Positions 1 to 8,987 of a stretch of DNA of 15,194 nt are shown here, piece by piece. The stretch is from assembly GCA_020726205.1 (NCBI GenBank), contig DYTA01000016.1, positions 1 to 15,194 of the forward strand. Reading direction: 5' to 3'. The notes beneath the pieces are model-generated. The model had not been told where the DNA came from. It made no database searches and saw nothing but the letters and a program-made list of their open reading frames with translations. The position numbers and the translations under genes were made by a program. Origin of the DNA: Nitrosospira multiformis (GTDB lineage: Bacteria; Pseudomonadota; Gammaproteobacteria; Burkholderiales; UBA11063). Numbering within the stretch: position 1 is the stretch's first letter; every line of letters begins with the position of its first letter.

Positions 1-134
1 AGCTTAGCTAACTCAGTAGGGTCAATACCAGGAACTGGAATGTGTGCACCAATACGAAAAACGATTAGTGCACCAATCAGGAACCAAACACGCTTTTTAA
101 GATCAGCAAATTTATTTATTTTTGCTAGAGCCAT
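1..134 (-). CDS. secY: SecY preprotein translocase subunit, N-terminal fragment
   Basis: Only the first 44 codons lie in the window; the gene runs off the left edge. SecY is the central channel of the Sec translocon in the inner membrane and is normally encoded after rplO at the end of the spc operon, as here. The visible part reads [18 protein letters not shown], followed by the first hydrophobic segment ([18 protein letters not shown]) and then IDPTEL. This is the standard SecY start: a short basic cytoplasmic end, TM1 and the conserved GxHIPVPG motif. The ATG at 134 follows GAAGGA with 6 nt spacing and lies 16 nt after the rplO stop. It is incomplete because of the window edge, not because of a mutation. 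Confidence 0.96.
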   Translation of the reverse strand, partial: MALAKINKFADLKKRVWFLIGALIVFRIGAHIPVPGIDPTELAK

Positions 135-150
135 GTTTTGTCCTTCAAAT

Positions 151-576
151 TTATTCTACAGAACCACCAGCAGCTAAAATTGCAGTTTTTGCACTTTCAG
201 TTGTGGAAATACCACGTAGATTAACAGCAACACTGATAGTTCCAGTGCTGATAACTTTAATTTTATTTGCAAGAGAAGAAACCAATCCTGCACTAATTAA
301 AGCTAAACGATCAATGTCATTTCCTGCTAAAGCTTCCAAATCAGATAATCTAACTTCAGCTTGAACATTTAATGATTTGAAACCACGTTTTGGTAAACGA
401 CGGTATAAAGGCATTTGACCACCTTCAAAACCTACTTTATGGAATCCACCAGCACGGCTTTTCTGACCTTTGTGACCACGACCACAAGTTTTTCCAAGAC
501 CAGAGCCAATACCTCGACCCACACGTTTTGAAGAATGTTTAGCGCCATCAGCTGGTTTAATACTATTTAAAAACAT
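151..576 (-). CDS. rplO: 50S ribosomal protein L15
   Basis: L15 is a large-subunit protein added late in 50S assembly. The sequence shows the family hallmarks: the Gly/Arg/Lys-rich N-terminal extension ([14 protein letters not shown], then [13 protein letters not shown]) and [17 protein letters not shown]. The open frame extends up to a GTG at 591, overlapping rpmD, but I choose the ATG at 576. The protein then begins [11 protein letters not shown], as L15 does in related bacteria, and GAGG sits 9 nt upstream within the rpmD end. That gives 141 residues, close to the usual ~144. It lies between rpmD and secY, the normal order. Confidence 0.97.
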   Translation of the reverse strand: MFLNSIKPADGAKHSSKRVGRGIGSGLGKTCGRGHKGQKSRAGGFHKVGFEGGQMPLYRRLPKRGFKSLNVQAEVRLSDLEALAGNDIDRLALISAGLVSSLANKIKVISTGTISVAVNLRGISTTESAKTAILAAGGSVE

Positions 577-580
577 TGTA

Positions 581-763
581 TTAACCCTCACATTTAACTA
601 AATAATTGATTCTATTAATCATTCCGCGATTTTCAGGAGTATCTTGAACCTCAACAGTCTGACGAATTTTACGCAACCCTAGACCATAAGCACATGCTTT
701 ATGATTAGCTAAGCGACCAATTAAACTTTTAACTAAAGTTACTTTAATTGTTTTATTACTCAT
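581..763 (-). CDS. rpmD: 50S ribosomal protein L30
   Basis: A small protein of 60 residues, normal for bacterial L30. It shows the typical ferredoxin-like core [12 protein letters not shown], the [30 protein letters not shown] block and a short charged end. It lies 4 nt after the rpsE stop and 4 nt before the rplO ATG, so translation is probably coupled on both sides. The end of this gene (GTGAGGGTTAA) carries the ribosome binding site of rplO. Confidence 0.97.
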   Translation of the reverse strand: MSNKTIKVTLVKSLIGRLANHKACAYGLGLRKIRQTVEVQDTPENRGMINRINYLVKCEG

Positions 764-767
764 CTAA

Positions 768-1265
768 TTACTCTCCAAGAATTTCAGCTACAGTTTTACC
801 ACGTTTAGCTGCAATTTCAGCAGGAGTAGAAATTGCTTGTAAACCTTTTATTGCAGCACGAACTACATTGTATGGGTTAGTTGAGCCATATACTTTAGCA
901 GTAATATTCTTAACACCGACAGCATCAAACAATGCACGCATTGCACCACCAGCAATAATACCAGTACCATCTTTAGCAGGTTGCATATATACAGTTGTAG
1001 CACCGTGTTTACCAGTAACAGAGTGGTGAATCGTACCATTTTTCAATGACACTTTAACCATGCTTTTACTAGCTTCTTTAACGGCTTTTTGTACAGCAAC
1101 AGGAACTTCTTTCGATTTACCCTTGCCCATACCAATACCACCATCGCCATCACCAACTACTGTTAGTGCTGCGAATCCCATGATACGACCGCCTTTAACT
1201 ACTTTAGTTACGCGGTTTACGCTAATTAGCTTTTCAATTAACTGGTGTTCTTTATTTTCAATCAT
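768..1265 (-). CDS. rpsE: 30S ribosomal protein S5
   Basis: S5 sits at the back of the 30S neck near S4 and S8 and affects decoding accuracy. The N-terminal dsRNA-binding-like domain is visible ([19 protein letters not shown], then the [20 protein letters not shown] loop where spectinomycin-resistance changes map in other bacteria). The C-terminal domain follows ([34 protein letters not shown], split here by conserved turns). The frame stays open to a TTG at 1277, but the ATG at 1265 is preceded by GGAG at 6 nt and gives 165 residues starting MIENKEHQ. The TTG would lie inside the GGAG region and is rejected. The ribosome binding site overlaps the rplR stop. Confidence 0.97.
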   Translation of the reverse strand: MIENKEHQLIEKLISVNRVTKVVKGGRIMGFAALTVVGDGDGGIGMGKGKSKEVPVAVQKAVKEASKSMVKVSLKNGTIHHSVTGKHGATTVYMQPAKDGTGIIAGGAMRALFDAVGVKNITAKVYGSTNPYNVVRAAIKGLQAISTPAEIAAKRGKTVAEILGE

Positions 1266-1277
1266 TATTTTCTCCAA

Positions 1278-1631
1278 TTAGAACACAAGACCATTTTCAC
1301 GTGCAGCTGTAGCCAAAGCCTCAATACGACCTTGGAAACGGAAACCTGAACGATCAAATGCGATTTCTTTAATGCCAACTGCAGTTGCTTTTGTCGCAAT
1401 TGACTTACCAACTAATTTAGCAGCTTCTACATTACCACCATTTTTTAATGAATCACCTAATGCTTTTTCTGCAGTAGATGCAGAAACTAAAACTTTAGTG
1501 CCTGTTTCATCAATAATTTGTGCATAAATGTGGCAGTTAGATTTAAACACTACTAGACGTCTAACACCAAGTTCAGCGATTTTTAAGCGCGTCTTACGTG
1601 CACGTCTGATTCGACTTAATTTGTTACTCAT
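1278..1631 (-). CDS. rplR: 50S ribosomal protein L18
   Basis: A 5S rRNA-binding protein of 117 residues, the usual length. The basic N-terminus ([16 protein letters not shown]) contacts 5S rRNA. The core [17 protein letters not shown] and the C-terminal [27 protein letters not shown] pattern are diagnostic. It lies between rplF (20 nt upstream) and rpsE (12 nt from its stop to the chosen rpsE ATG). It forms the 5S RNP with L5, also encoded in this operon. Confidence 0.97.
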   Translation of the reverse strand: MSNKLSRIRRARKTRLKIAELGVRRLVVFKSNCHIYAQIIDETGTKVLVSASTAEKALGDSLKNGGNVEAAKLVGKSIATKATAVGIKEIAFDRSGFRFQGRIEALATAARENGLVF

Positions 1632-1651
1632 CTCTAGACTAGCCTCTTAAA

Positions 1652-2188
1652 TTATTTTTTCTTAGTCTCTTTTAGGATTACCACTTCATCAGCATAGCGT
1701 ACGCCTTTGCCTTTATATGGCTCTACAGGTCTATAACCACGGATATCCGCTGCTGCTTGACCAACCGCTTGTTTACAATTACCTTTAATGATAATTTCAG
1801 TTTGAGAAGGTGTTTCAATTTTAATTCCTTCTGGCGCCTTGTAAACTACTGGATGAGAGAAACCTAAAGTAAGATTTAAATCACTACCTTGAGCCTGAGC
1901 ACGGTAACCAACACCAAGGATCGTTAATTTTTTTTCAAAACCCTTAGTAACACCAATAATCATATTATTCATAACAGCTTTAACTGTACCTGACAATGCT
2001 TTGGCAAATTTAGATTCATCATTAGTAGCAAAAACAATTGCATTATCTTCTTTAGCAATCGCAACCGCTGAATCAAAAGTAAACTCTAATTGACCTAGAG
2101 GACCTTTAACTTTAACGTTTGAACCATCAAGTGCAATTTCAACACCTGCAGGAATAGCTAAAGGAGTTTTAGCGATACGTGATAACAT
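1652..2188 (-). CDS. rplF: 50S ribosomal protein L6
   Basis: L6 lies near the factor-binding site at the base of the L7/L12 stalk. The 178-residue product has the duplicated alpha/beta fold: repeat one begins [20 protein letters not shown], and repeat two includes [35 protein letters not shown] and the C-terminal signature [22 protein letters not shown]. The ATG at 2188 is preceded by AGGAG at 9 nt. The protein starts MLSRIAK, one residue longer than the usual MSRxAK. It follows the rpsH stop by 16 nt. Confidence 0.97.
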   Translation of the reverse strand: MLSRIAKTPLAIPAGVEIALDGSNVKVKGPLGQLEFTFDSAVAIAKEDNAIVFATNDESKFAKALSGTVKAVMNNMIIGVTKGFEKKLTILGVGYRAQAQGSDLNLTLGFSHPVVYKAPEGIKIETPSQTEIIIKGNCKQAVGQAAADIRGYRPVEPYKGKGVRYADEVVILKETKKK

Positions 2189-2204
2189 ATTTCTTTGCTC
2201 CTAA

Positions 2205-2594
2205 TTATGCTACTAGACATAAAACTTCGCCACCAACTTTTAGGCTACGAGCTTTACGATCTGTAATTACACCACGTGAAGTTGACACAATCGCCACACC
2301 AAGACCGTTCATAACAGTTGGTAATTCTTCACAACCACGATAAATACGTAAACCAGGACGTGACACACGCTCAATTTTTGCAATTACTGGTTTACCCGCG
2401 TAATAACGCAAAGTAATTGTCAAAACAGGTTTTACAGTACCTTCAACTTTAAAATCTTCAATATAACCTTCTTCTTTCAAAACCTCAGCAATTGATAGTT
2501 TGATTTTAGACGAAGGCATAGTTGCTACAACATGATTCGCTGCTTGCGCATTGCGAATACGAGTAAGCATATCAGCAATAGTATCTTGCATCAT
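2205..2594 (-). CDS. rpsH: 30S ribosomal protein S8
   Basis: A primary 16S rRNA binder (central domain), 129 residues, the usual size. It shows [16 protein letters not shown] at the N-terminus and the C-terminal signature [21 protein letters not shown], ending GGEVLCLVA. In E. coli S8 is the translational repressor of the spc operon, binding mRNA near the rplE start; I could not recognise that RNA structure by eye here. Two adjacent ATG codons (2594 and 2591) are possible starts. GGAG lies 10 nt before the first. Confidence 0.97.
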   Translation of the reverse strand: MMQDTIADMLTRIRNAQAANHVVATMPSSKIKLSIAEVLKEEGYIEDFKVEGTVKPVLTITLRYYAGKPVIAKIERVSRPGLRIYRGCEELPTVMNGLGVAIVSTSRGVITDRKARSLKVGGEVLCLVA

Positions 2595-2611
2595 TTTTCA
2601 ATAACTCCTTC

Positions 2612-2917
2612 TTACCAGCTAGCCTTGGTCACGCCAGGAATGTCACCCTTAAGGGCTAATTGACGCAATTTATTGCGGGCGATACCAAATTTACGGAATG
2701 TACCTCTTGGGCGACCAGTTAATGCACAACGGTTACGTTGGCGAGTTGGTGCTGAGTTACGCGGTAATTGTTGTAAAGCTAATCTAGCTTCGAATTTTTC
2801 TTCATCAGATTTTGATGAATCATTAATAATAGCGAACAGTGCTTCACGCTTTGGTGCAAATTTAGCAACCAATTTAGCACGCTTTGTTTCTCTTTCGATT
2901 AACGCTAATCTAGTCAT
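2612..2917 (-). CDS. rpsN: 30S ribosomal protein S14, zinc-independent long form
   Basis: S14 binds the head of the 30S subunit near S3 and S10. At 101 residues it is the long form. It contains a single cysteine (in [22 protein letters not shown]) instead of the two CxxC pairs of the short zinc-ribbon S14, so it should not need zinc. The C-terminus [19 protein letters not shown] is the family signature. The ATG at 2917 has AAGGA upstream. It lies between rplE and rpsH as usual. Confidence 0.97.
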   Translation of the reverse strand: MTRLALIERETKRAKLVAKFAPKREALFAIINDSSKSDEEKFEARLALQQLPRNSAPTRQRNRCALTGRPRGTFRKFGIARNKLRQLALKGDIPGVTKASW

Positions 2918-2928
2918 TATATCTTTCC

Positions 2929-3465
2929 TTACTTGATTGGGAAACTGAATGATTTTAATAAAGCGCGCGCTTCATCACTGTTTTTAGCTGTAGTGGTGAT
3001 TGTGATATTCATACCACGTAGCGAATCAATTTTATCGTATTCAATTTCAGGGAAAATAATTTGTTCTTTAATACCAAAGTTGTAATTTCCGAATTTATCA
3101 AACGATTTACCGTTTAATCCACGGAAGTCACGTACTCGTGGCAATGCAACATTTACTAAGCGATCTAAGAATTCATACATCTTATCTTTACGCAATGTAA
3201 CCATACAGCCAACTGGATAACCCTCACGGATTTTAAAACCAGCAATTGATTTACGTGCTTTTGTTACAACAGGTTTTTGACCAGCTATTTTTGTTAAATC
3301 AGACAAAGCAAATTCCATTACTTTTTTATCAGCAACTGCCTCACCCAAACCAATGTTTAATGTAATTTTTTCAATACGAGGAACTTCCATTATTGAATTA
3401 TAATTGAATTGCTTCATTAACTCAGGAACTACCGTAGTACTATAAAAATCTTTTAATCTTGACAT
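2929..3465 (-). CDS. rplE: 50S ribosomal protein L5
   Basis: A 5S rRNA-binding protein of the central protuberance that contacts P-site tRNA. It is 178 residues, the standard length. Visible landmarks are the N-terminal [20 protein letters not shown], the signature [40 protein letters not shown] (broken by conserved turns), the loop [20 protein letters not shown], and the end [17 protein letters not shown]. The ATG at 3465 is preceded by GGGAG. In E. coli this start region is the S8 regulatory target; no equivalent hairpin is obvious here. Confidence 0.97.
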   Translation of the reverse strand: MSRLKDFYSTTVVPELMKQFNYNSIMEVPRIEKITLNIGLGEAVADKKVMEFALSDLTKIAGQKPVVTKARKSIAGFKIREGYPVGCMVTLRKDKMYEFLDRLVNVALPRVRDFRGLNGKSFDKFGNYNFGIKEQIIFPEIEYDKIDSLRGMNITITTTAKNSDEARALLKSFSFPIK

Positions 3466-3479
3466 TTTTTACTCCCGAC

Positions 3480-3794
3480 TTAACCAACCACTTTGCCAGT
3501 TGATTTGAATACGCGAACTTTTTTACCATCTTCAACTTTAATACCAACGCGATCTGCTTTTTTGGTTTCAGAGTTGTAAATAGCTACGTTCGAAATATCT
3601 ATCGGCATAGTTTTTTCTACGATTCCGCCTTGAGTCCCTTTCATAGGATTCGGACGAACATGTTTTTTAACTGTATTAACACCTTCAACGATAACTTTCG
3701 CACCATCTTCAACAACTAGTTGAACTTGAGCTATTTTACCTTTATCTTTTCCAGCGATAACGATGATTTGATCACCTTTACTAATTTTTCTCAT
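3480..3794 (-). CDS. rplX: 50S ribosomal protein L24
   Basis: An assembly-initiator protein that binds the 5' end of 23S rRNA early. It is 104 residues, as usual. A KOW motif lies at about residues 7-24 ([18 protein letters not shown]). It is followed by [16 protein letters not shown] and the family signature [15 protein letters not shown]. It starts 11 nt after the rplN stop, behind AAGG at 9 nt, and is followed by rplE. Confidence 0.97.
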   Translation of the reverse strand: MRKISKGDQIIVIAGKDKGKIAQVQLVVEDGAKVIVEGVNTVKKHVRPNPMKGTQGGIVEKTMPIDISNVAIYNSETKKADRVGIKVEDGKKVRVFKSTGKVVG

Positions 3795-3805
3795 TGCTGC
3801 TTACC

Positions 3806-4174
3806 TTAAATTACTTCAGGCGCTAATGAAACGATTTTCATGAATTTTTCTGTACGTAATTCACGAGTAACCGGTCCAAAAATACGCGTACCAATTGGCT
3901 CTAATTTTGCATTTAATAAAACTGCGGCGTTGCCATCAAATTTTACCAATGAACCATCACTACGTCTAACTCCTTTTGCTGTGCGAACTACAACAGCATT
4001 ATAAACGTCACCTTTTTTTACACGACCACGAGGGGAAGCATCTTTAATTGCTACCTTAATGATATCACCCACGCTCGCATAACGACGCTTCGAGCCACCT
4101 AACACCTTAATACACATTACAGAACGTGCACCAGTATTGTCAGCAACATCTAATCTTGTTTGCATTTGAATCAT
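3806..4174 (-). CDS. rplN: 50S ribosomal protein L14
   Basis: L14 is a 122-residue beta-barrel protein at the subunit interface (bridges to h14) and the target of the silencing factor RsfS. The start [20 protein letters not shown] and the blocks [33 protein letters not shown] and [21 protein letters not shown] are all present. It is the first gene of the spc operon: a 167-bp gap separates it from rpsQ and carries its own promoter. The ATG at 4174 is preceded by a GGAAAGG ribosome binding site. Confidence 0.97.
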   Translation of the reverse strand: MIQMQTRLDVADNTGARSVMCIKVLGGSKRRYASVGDIIKVAIKDASPRGRVKKGDVYNAVVVRTAKGVRRSDGSLVKFDGNAAVLLNAKLEPIGTRIFGPVTRELRTEKFMKIVSLAPEVI

Positions 4175-4198
4175 TTAATTTTACCTTTCCAACTTAAC

Positions 4199-4241
4199 CC
4201 GTTGTTAAAAACGGCCAGTATTGGGCCCGAGAAATTCGGGC
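4199..4241 (-). other. spc operon leader with two small hairpins
   Basis: The untranslated region between the proposed spc promoter and rplN carries two inverted repeats. GCCCGA (4225-4230) pairs with TCGGGC (4236-4241) around a 5-nt loop, and CCGTT (4199-4203) pairs with AACGG (4210-4214) around 6 nt. Between them GGCC/GGCC could form a competing stem. Neither hairpin is followed by a U-run on the minus strand, so they look like leader RNA structure rather than terminators. Whether they regulate anything cannot be told from sequence alone. Confidence 0.5.
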
Positions 4242-4263
4242 TAACTAGACATTATAAATAGTT

Positions 4264-4296
4264 AAGGGTATGATTATAACATTAAATCATACCCTT
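4264..4296 (-). repeat. 12-bp perfect inverted repeat at the S10/spc boundary
   Basis: AAGGGTATGATT (4264-4275) and AATCATACCCTT (4285-4296) are exact reverse complements around a 9-nt loop. The repeat sits 45 bp after the rpsQ stop. As RNA it would be a stable hairpin at the end of the S10 transcript, possibly a terminator or an RNA 3' end protector, but the following minus-strand bases (AACTATTTATAATG) are not a clean U-run. It overlaps the spc promoter, so it could equally act as a DNA operator. Confidence 0.6.
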
Positions 4297-4302
4297 TGGC
4301 AA
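4273..4302 (-). promoter_or_regulatory. Promoter of the spc operon (rplN onward)
   Basis: On the minus strand TTGCCA (4297-4302) is followed after 18 bp by a consensus TATAAT (4273-4278), predicting a start near 4266 and a leader of about 90 nt before rplN. E. coli has its spc promoter at this same place between rpsQ and rplN, which supports the call. The -10 and the spacer lie within a perfect inverted repeat. Confidence 0.65.
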
Positions 4303-4341
4303 ATATATTTCAAATAAAATAAATTTTAATTTGAAACTTAA

Positions 4342-4590
4342 CTAAGCTTGAACTGCTAAAGACTGAACAACCCAAGATTTAGTTTTTGAAATTGGCTTAA
4401 CTTCAACGATTACCACAACATCACCAACTTTATATTGGTTGTTTTCATCATGTGCCTGATATTTAGTAAATTTCTTTACAATTTTACCATACAAAGGATG
4501 TTTAACACGACGTTCAATTAAAACAGTTACTGTTTTATTACGAGAATCACTTACTACTTTACCAATTAACGTACGAATAACTTTAGTCAT
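4342..4590 (-). CDS. rpsQ: 30S ribosomal protein S17
   Basis: A primary 16S rRNA-binding OB-fold protein of 82 residues. Diagnostic blocks are [33 protein letters not shown] (interrupted by conserved turns), the [12 protein letters not shown] loop, and [18 protein letters not shown]. It is the last gene of the S10 operon. The ATG at 4590 lies 2 nt after the rpmC stop, with GAAGG inside the rpmC end. After its stop comes the gap with the inverted repeat and spc promoter. Confidence 0.97.
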   Translation of the reverse strand: MTKVIRTLIGKVVSDSRNKTVTVLIERRVKHPLYGKIVKKFTKYQAHDENNQYKVGDVVVIVEVKPISKTKSWVVQSLAVQA

Positions 4591-4592
4591 AA

Positions 4593-4778
4593 TTAAGCCT
4601 TCTCACGTAAAATAGTTCTAACACGTGCGATATCGCGACGCACTTTGCGTAACTCACTAGTCTTAGTTAACTGTTGCATTGCAACTTGCATACGTAAAGA
4701 AAAATGAGACTTTAAAAGAGCTTCCAATTCTTGATTCAACTCTTCTACTGATTTAGTTCTTAACTCAGTGTTAGTCAT
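4593..4778 (-). CDS. rpmC: 50S ribosomal protein L29
   Basis: A 61-residue all-helical protein near the nascent peptide exit, part of the docking site for trigger factor and SRP together with L23. The pattern [28 protein letters not shown] and the end [19 protein letters not shown] are typical. Its ATG shares one base with the rplP stop (TAATG), which indicates translational coupling. Confidence 0.97.
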   Translation of the reverse strand: MTNTELRTKSVEELNQELEALLKSHFSLRMQVAMQQLTKTSELRKVRRDIARVRTILREKA

Positions 4779-5194
4779 TATGCACCCACCTGTCTAACAA
4801 TAAAACTTGTTTTGAATGGCAACTTAGCAGCAGCCAAGCGGAATGCTTCACGTGCTAACTCTTCACTCACCCCATCCATTTCGTACAACATAGCACCTGG
4901 ACGAATTTCAGCTACGAAATACTCAGGAGAACCTTTTCCTCCACCCATACGTACTTCTGCTGGTTTTTTAGAAATAGGTTTGTCTGGGAATACACGAATC
5001 CAAACACGTCCACCACGTTTGATATGACGAGTCATTGCACGACGTGCAGCTTCAATTTGACGAGAAGTCAAACGGCCACGAGCAATAGCTTTCAAACCAA
5101 ACTCACCAAAGCTAACTTTAGTACCACGAGTTGCAATACCTTTATTGCGACCTTTTTGTACTTTACGGTATTTTAAGCGATTAGGCGATAGCAT
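4778..5194 (-). CDS. rplP: 50S ribosomal protein L16
   Basis: An essential late-assembly protein near the A site and peptidyl transferase centre. It is 138 residues, standard length. It shows [35 protein letters not shown], the family signature [41 protein letters not shown] (split at conserved positions) and a C-terminal [13 protein letters not shown]. The ATG at 5194 lies 14 nt inside rpsC, with AAAGG at 9 nt, so it is translated from an overlapping frame. This overlap arises from the longer S3 tail. Confidence 0.97.
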   Translation of the reverse strand: MLSPNRLKYRKVQKGRNKGIATRGTKVSFGEFGLKAIARGRLTSRQIEAARRAMTRHIKRGGRVWIRVFPDKPISKKPAEVRMGGGKGSPEYFVAEIRPGAMLYEMDGVSEELAREAFRLAAAKLPFKTSFIVRQVGA

Positions 5195-5927
5195 CTTTTT
5201 CTACCTTTCTTTTTCTCGGTGCAGGTTTACGAGCACCAGGTTTTCTATTGGCTTTTTTATCATCATCTTGTGCAGATTTAAATAATTGGTTTTTATTTAC
5301 ATTGATATCACCTTTGTAAATCCAAACTTTGATACCAATAATACCATAAGTAGTCAATGCCTCAGACGTTGCATATTCAACATCAGCACGCAAAGTATGC
5401 AAAGGAACACGTCCTTCACGATACCATTCACTACGAGCAATTTCAATACCATTTAGACGACCAGAGGTTTCAATTTTGATACCTTGAGCGCCTAATTTCA
5501 TAGCTGATTGCATTGAACGCTTCATCGCACGACGGAAAGCTACACGTTTTTCTAATTGTTGAGCAACTTGATCACCAACAATCTGCGCATTTAATTCTGG
5601 CTTGCGAATTTCTTCAACATTTACATGCAATGGAACATTTGTCATTACCTGTAATTCTTTTTTAATTTGCTCGATACCCTCGCCTTTTTTACCAATTACA
5701 ACACCAGGGCGAGCCGTAAACATTGTAACTTTAATACTTTTGGCTGGACGTTCAATAACTACACGTCCAATTGCAGCACGACGACCAAATTTTTTCATAA
5801 TATATTCACGGATCTTGATGTCTTCAATTAAATTTGAAGCAAATGATTGGTTATTTGCAAACCAACGTGAAGACCAATCTTTTGTAACCGCTAATCTAAA
5901 CCCACGAGGGTCAATTTTTTGTCCCAT
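5181..5927 (-). CDS. rpsC: 30S ribosomal protein S3
   Basis: S3 forms part of the mRNA entry tunnel and helicase site in the 30S head. The 248-residue product begins [20 protein letters not shown] and contains a type 2 KH domain with the GKKG loop at residues 79-82 ([18 protein letters not shown]). The C-terminal domain follows with [17 protein letters not shown] and [22 protein letters not shown] signatures. The last ~35 residues are a basic, low-complexity tail ([18 protein letters not shown]) that makes the protein somewhat longer than E. coli S3 (233) and overlaps rplP by 14 nt. The ATG at 5927 is preceded by AGGAG at 6 nt. Confidence 0.97.
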   Translation of the reverse strand: MGQKIDPRGFRLAVTKDWSSRWFANNQSFASNLIEDIKIREYIMKKFGRRAAIGRVVIERPAKSIKVTMFTARPGVVIGKKGEGIEQIKKELQVMTNVPLHVNVEEIRKPELNAQIVGDQVAQQLEKRVAFRRAMKRSMQSAMKLGAQGIKIETSGRLNGIEIARSEWYREGRVPLHTLRADVEYATSEALTTYGIIGIKVWIYKGDINVNKNQLFKSAQDDDKKANRKPGARKPAPRKRKVEKDAIA

Positions 5928-5941
5928 GTTGATCTCCTAAA

Positions 5942-6271
5942 TTAATAACCAACCACTACATTGATATGGCAAGTTTGTTTTTCAATCTTGCTACCACGAC
6001 CTTTTGCTCTTGCTGTAAAGCGTTTTAAGCTAGGACCTTTATCAATGAAGATCTCTTTTACTTTAAGTGCATCAATATCAGCACCTTGATTATGTTCTGC
6101 ATTTGCAATCGCAGACTCTAAAGTCTTCTTCACTATTCCAGCAGATTTTTTGCTACTGAAAGTAAGTACATTTAGGGCACGAGCCACTGGCAAACCTCTA
6201 ACAAGGTCGGCCACTAAACGTGCTTTTTGTGCAGAAACACGAATATTTTTAGCATAAGCTTTAACTAACAT
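5942..6271 (-). CDS. rplV: 50S ribosomal protein L22
   Basis: L22 lines the polypeptide exit tunnel with L4; its beta-hairpin tip is where macrolide-resistance changes map. It is 109 residues, standard. The N-terminal [22 protein letters not shown] and the extended hairpin [31 protein letters not shown] are visible, with no deletion or insertion in the hairpin loop that I can see. AAGGAG precedes the ATG at 6271 by 6 nt. It lies 14 nt before rpsC. Confidence 0.97.
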   Translation of the reverse strand: MLVKAYAKNIRVSAQKARLVADLVRGLPVARALNVLTFSSKKSAGIVKKTLESAIANAEHNQGADIDALKVKEIFIDKGPSLKRFTARAKGRGSKIEKQTCHINVVVGY

Positions 6272-6281
6272 CTTCTACTCC

Positions 6282-6557
6282 TTAACGTTTAGCTTTTTTA
6301 TCAGCCGCGTGACCTTTAAAGGTACGAGTTAATGAAAACTCACCTAATTTATGACCGACCATGTTATCCGTGATATAAACAGGAACATGTGCACGACCAT
6401 TATGTACGGCAATAGTTAAACCAATCATGTCAGGAAGAATTGTTGAACGACGTGACCAAGTTTTAATTGGGCGTTTATCGTTTTTTTCAACTGCGGTTAA
6501 CACTTTGTTAACCAAGTGATGATCCACGAAAGGACCTTTTTTTAATGAACGAGCCAT
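6282..6557 (-). CDS. rpsS: 30S ribosomal protein S19
   Basis: A head protein that forms a complex with S13 and contacts A-site tRNA. It is 91 residues. It starts [19 protein letters not shown] and has the signature [50 protein letters not shown] (broken by conserved turns). AAGGA lies upstream of the ATG. It starts 20 nt after the rplB stop and ends 10 nt before rplV. Confidence 0.97.
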   Translation of the reverse strand: MARSLKKGPFVDHHLVNKVLTAVEKNDKRPIKTWSRRSTILPDMIGLTIAVHNGRAHVPVYITDNMVGHKLGEFSLTRTFKGHAADKKAKR

Positions 6558-6577
6558 TTTTATCTATTCCTTACTTA

Positions 6578-7405
6578 CTATTTTCTACGACGATCACGGA
6601 TAATCATATTATCAGTACGTTTATTTCTACGAGTTTTATAACCCTTAGTTTTCTGACCCCAAGGAGAAACTGGATGCATACCTGCAGCTGTTTTACCTTC
6701 ACCACCACCATGTGGATGGTCAATCGGATTCATTGCAACACCGCGAACTGTAGGACGAATACCTAACCAACGTTTTACACCAGCTTTACCATATTGGCGT
6801 AAGCTATGTTCATCGTTACATACAATACCAATAGTTGCTTTACAATCCAACTGAACCTTACGAATTTCACCAGAACGTAAACGTAACTGAGCATAAATTC
6901 CATCTCGACCCAATAACTGTACAGAAGTACCAGCAGAACGTGCCAATTGTGCACCTTTACCTGGTTTCATTTCTACACAGTGAATAGTAGTACCAACAGG
7001 AATATTTCTCAAAGGTAACGAATTACCAACTTTAATTTGCGCTTCAGCACCTGAAACTACAGTTTGACCAACTTCCAAACCTTTTGGAGCAATAATATAA
7101 CGACGCTCACCATCTGCATAACACAATAATGCAATGTGTGCAGTACGATTTGGATCATACTCAATACGCTCAACTTGTGCTGGAATATCTAATTTATTAC
7201 GTTTAAAATCAATTAAACGATATTGTTGCTTATGACCGCCACCTTTATGACGAACTGTAATACGTCCGTGATGGTTACGACCTGAGCCTCTTTTTTGTGA
7301 TTCTAACAAGGCTGCAAAAGGTTTACCCTTATGAAGACCTGGAGTAACAACTTTAACTACACCACGTTGTCCTGGTGTTGTAGGTTTTAATTTAACAATA
7401 GCCAT
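6578..7405 (-). CDS. rplB: 50S ribosomal protein L2
   Basis: L2 is a primary 23S rRNA binder needed for subunit association and peptidyl transferase activity. It is 275 residues, the usual length. The N-terminal OB-like domain contains [19 protein letters not shown] at about 43-60. The C-terminal SH3-like domain contains the family signature with HPHGGGEG at 230-237. His230 corresponds to the conserved histidine (229 in E. coli) linked to peptidyl transfer. The basic tail ends [18 protein letters not shown] precedes the ATG at 7405. Confidence 0.98.
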   Translation of the reverse strand: MAIVKLKPTTPGQRGVVKVVTPGLHKGKPFAALLESQKRGSGRNHHGRITVRHKGGGHKQQYRLIDFKRNKLDIPAQVERIEYDPNRTAHIALLCYADGERRYIIAPKGLEVGQTVVSGAEAQIKVGNSLPLRNIPVGTTIHCVEMKPGKGAQLARSAGTSVQLLGRDGIYAQLRLRSGEIRKVQLDCKATIGIVCNDEHSLRQYGKAGVKRWLGIRPTVRGVAMNPIDHPHGGGEGKTAAGMHPVSPWGQKTKGYKTRRNKRTDNMIIRDRRRK

Positions 7406-7420
7406 TTGTCTTCGCTCCTA

Positions 7421-7720
7421 TTATTTCTGATTAGCAGCTAAGTCGAAACTTTGACCTGGTTTCAAGCTAATATAAGCTTTTTTCCAATTGTCACGACGAC
7501 CATTAAAACGGCCAAATCGTTTCGCTTTACCATGAACATTTAAAACACGAACTTGTTCAACTTGAGCGTTGAACGCTAGTTCAAAAGCCGCTTTAATTTC
7601 AGCTTTTGTAGCTTGTCTTAAAACTTTGAAAACAACTTGTTCATTTTTTTCTGCAACAGTATTTGCTTTCTCCGTAACTACAGGAGAAATTAACACATTA
7701 TATAAATCCATTTTTAGCAT
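7421..7720 (-). CDS. rplW: 50S ribosomal protein L23
   Basis: L23 sits at the exit of the peptide tunnel and docks trigger factor and SRP. It is 99 residues. The core [41 protein letters not shown] (split at turns) and [16 protein letters not shown] C-terminal half are typical. Two starts are possible. The ATG at 7720 (MLKMDLYNV) overlaps rplD by 7 nt and has GGAG at 8 nt. The ATG at 7711 (MDLYNV) would be 17 nt from that site, so I prefer 7720. Confidence 0.96.
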   Translation of the reverse strand: MLKMDLYNVLISPVVTEKANTVAEKNEQVVFKVLRQATKAEIKAAFELAFNAQVEQVRVLNVHGKAKRFGRFNGRRDNWKKAYISLKPGQSFDLAANQK

Positions 7721-8343
7721 GAGTATTGCTCCTGTACTTGTTCAATAGCTTTCTGAGTAAATACAACTTTGTTGCAACGTAATAAGCTATATGGATCAAT
7801 TTGATGTGCTTCTAAAACTAATACTGTTGGCAAATTACGTGAAGCATAAAAAACGTTTTCAGTTAATTCATCAACCACTACTAATACAGTTTCATTTGAT
7901 AAAGACATATTTTCTAATGCCGTAACAAATGATTTAGTTTTAGGAGAATCAATAGTTAAATCATCAGTAACAACCAAACGATTGTCAGATACTAATTTAG
8001 ATAGGATTGCGGCAATTCCCGCACGATACATTTTACGATTAACTTTATGAGTAAAATTTTCTTCAGGAGTATTTGGGAATGTACGAGCACCACCACGCCA
8101 AATAGGTGATGAAGCAGTACCAGAACGTGCACGACCTGTACCCTTTTGTCTCCATGGTTTTTTAGTAGAACCAGAAACTTCAGAACGAGTTTTTTGTTTG
8201 CGATTGCCACTACGAGCATTAGCTAAAAACGCAGTAACAACTTGATGCACCAAGGCTTCATTATAATCACGCCCAAACACAGCCTCATTTACGTCTAAGA
8301 CACCGGCATCATGTCCTTGAACATTTACTAATTTTAATTCCAT
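7714..8343 (-). CDS. rplD: 50S ribosomal protein L4
   Basis: L4 lines the exit tunnel with its extended loop. In E. coli it represses the S10 operon by attenuation in the leader. The 209-residue product shows the loop signature [27 protein letters not shown] (about residues 49-75), then [13 protein letters not shown] and the C-terminal alpha/beta domain. It ends EQVQEQYSC, a few residues longer than the ~201-206 usual. The ATG at 8343 shares its A with the rplC stop (TAATG). Whether L4 autoregulates here is open, because the operon head lacks rpsJ. Confidence 0.97.
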   Translation of the reverse strand: MELKLVNVQGHDAGVLDVNEAVFGRDYNEALVHQVVTAFLANARSGNRKQKTRSEVSGSTKKPWRQKGTGRARSGTASSPIWRGGARTFPNTPEENFTHKVNRKMYRAGIAAILSKLVSDNRLVVTDDLTIDSPKTKSFVTALENMSLSNETVLVVVDELTENVFYASRNLPTVLVLEAHQIDPYSLLRCNKVVFTQKAIEQVQEQYSC

Positions 8344-8987
8344 TACGCACCTGCCTTCACACTTGGACGAACCACTACAGTACCACCCTTAGATCCTGGC
8401 ACCGCACCTTTAATCAACAATAAGCCACGCTCAGCATCTACGCGTACAACCTCTAGATTTTGAGTTGTAACCTGAACATTACCTAAATGACCAGCCATTC
8501 TTTTACCTGGGAATACACGACCTGGATCTTGACGTTGACCGATAGAACCTGGAGCATTGTGTGAAACAGAATTACCATGCGTTGCACGGTTAGATGAGAA
8601 ATTGTGACGCTTAATAGCACCAGCAAAACCCTTACCTTTTGATGTACCAGTTACATCAACAATTTGACCAGCTGAAAATATCTCAACTGACACAGTTGCA
8701 CCAGCTTGAAAACTTGCAACTTCTTCGCTTGTTAGCGGAAACTCTTGTAATGCTTTACCAGCTTCAACACCAGCTTTAGCATAATGACCTTTCAACGGCT
8801 TAGTTACACGGTTTGCTTTTTTACTACCGAAAGTAACTTGAATTGAATCATAACCGTCAGTCGCTTGCGTCTTAACTTGCACGACACGGTTTGCAGCTAC
8901 CGACAATACTGTCACAGGGATCGAAGTACCATCTTCTGCAAACACACGAGTCATACCAAGCTTTTGACCTAATAATCCTAGACTCAT
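8343..8987 (-). CDS. rplC: 50S ribosomal protein L3
   Basis: An early-assembly 23S rRNA binder whose loop reaches the peptidyl transferase centre. It is 214 residues, standard. It begins [20 protein letters not shown]. The central loop has [17 protein letters not shown], then [24 protein letters not shown] from about 146. The Gln in GSIGQ (151) corresponds to the residue methylated by PrmB in E. coli. The ATG at 8987 is preceded by AAAGG at 8 nt. It is the first gene of the operon in this genome: no S10 gene lies upstream, only a leader and a strong promoter, and then divergent miaB. Confidence 0.98.
   Translation of the reverse strand: MSLGLLGQKLGMTRVFAEDGTSIPVTVLSVAANRVVQVKTQATDGYDSIQVTFGSKKANRVTKPLKGHYAKAGVEAGKALQEFPLTSEEVASFQAGATVSVEIFSAGQIVDVTGTSKGKGFAGAIKRHNFSSNRATHGNSVSHNAPGSIGQRQDPGRVFPGKRMAGHLGNVQVTTQNLEVVRVDAERGLLLIKGAVPGSKGGTVVVRPSVKAGA

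Noticed and set aside
122..364. Plus-strand open frame of 80 codons opposite rplO and secY
   Set aside because: It lies antisense to two unmistakable genes, has no ribosome binding site and no family resemblance. Similar antisense frames at 748-1029, 1060-1281, 2673-2936, 4812-5027, 5602-5940 and 6545-6766 are rejected for the same reason.
577..591. Upstream GTG start for rplO adding MRVNT
   Set aside because: It lies inside rpmD and would include the ribosome binding site itself. The ATG at 576 gives the family's usual MFLN start.
1266..1277. Upstream TTG start for rpsE adding MEKI
   Set aside because: The TTG overlaps the GGAG site that serves the ATG at 1265, and S5 does not need these residues.
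7992..8219. 75-codon open frame overlapping rplD on the same strand
   Set aside because: It is entirely inside the conserved L4 coding region in another frame, with valine/leucine-rich low-complexity content typical of a shifted frame.
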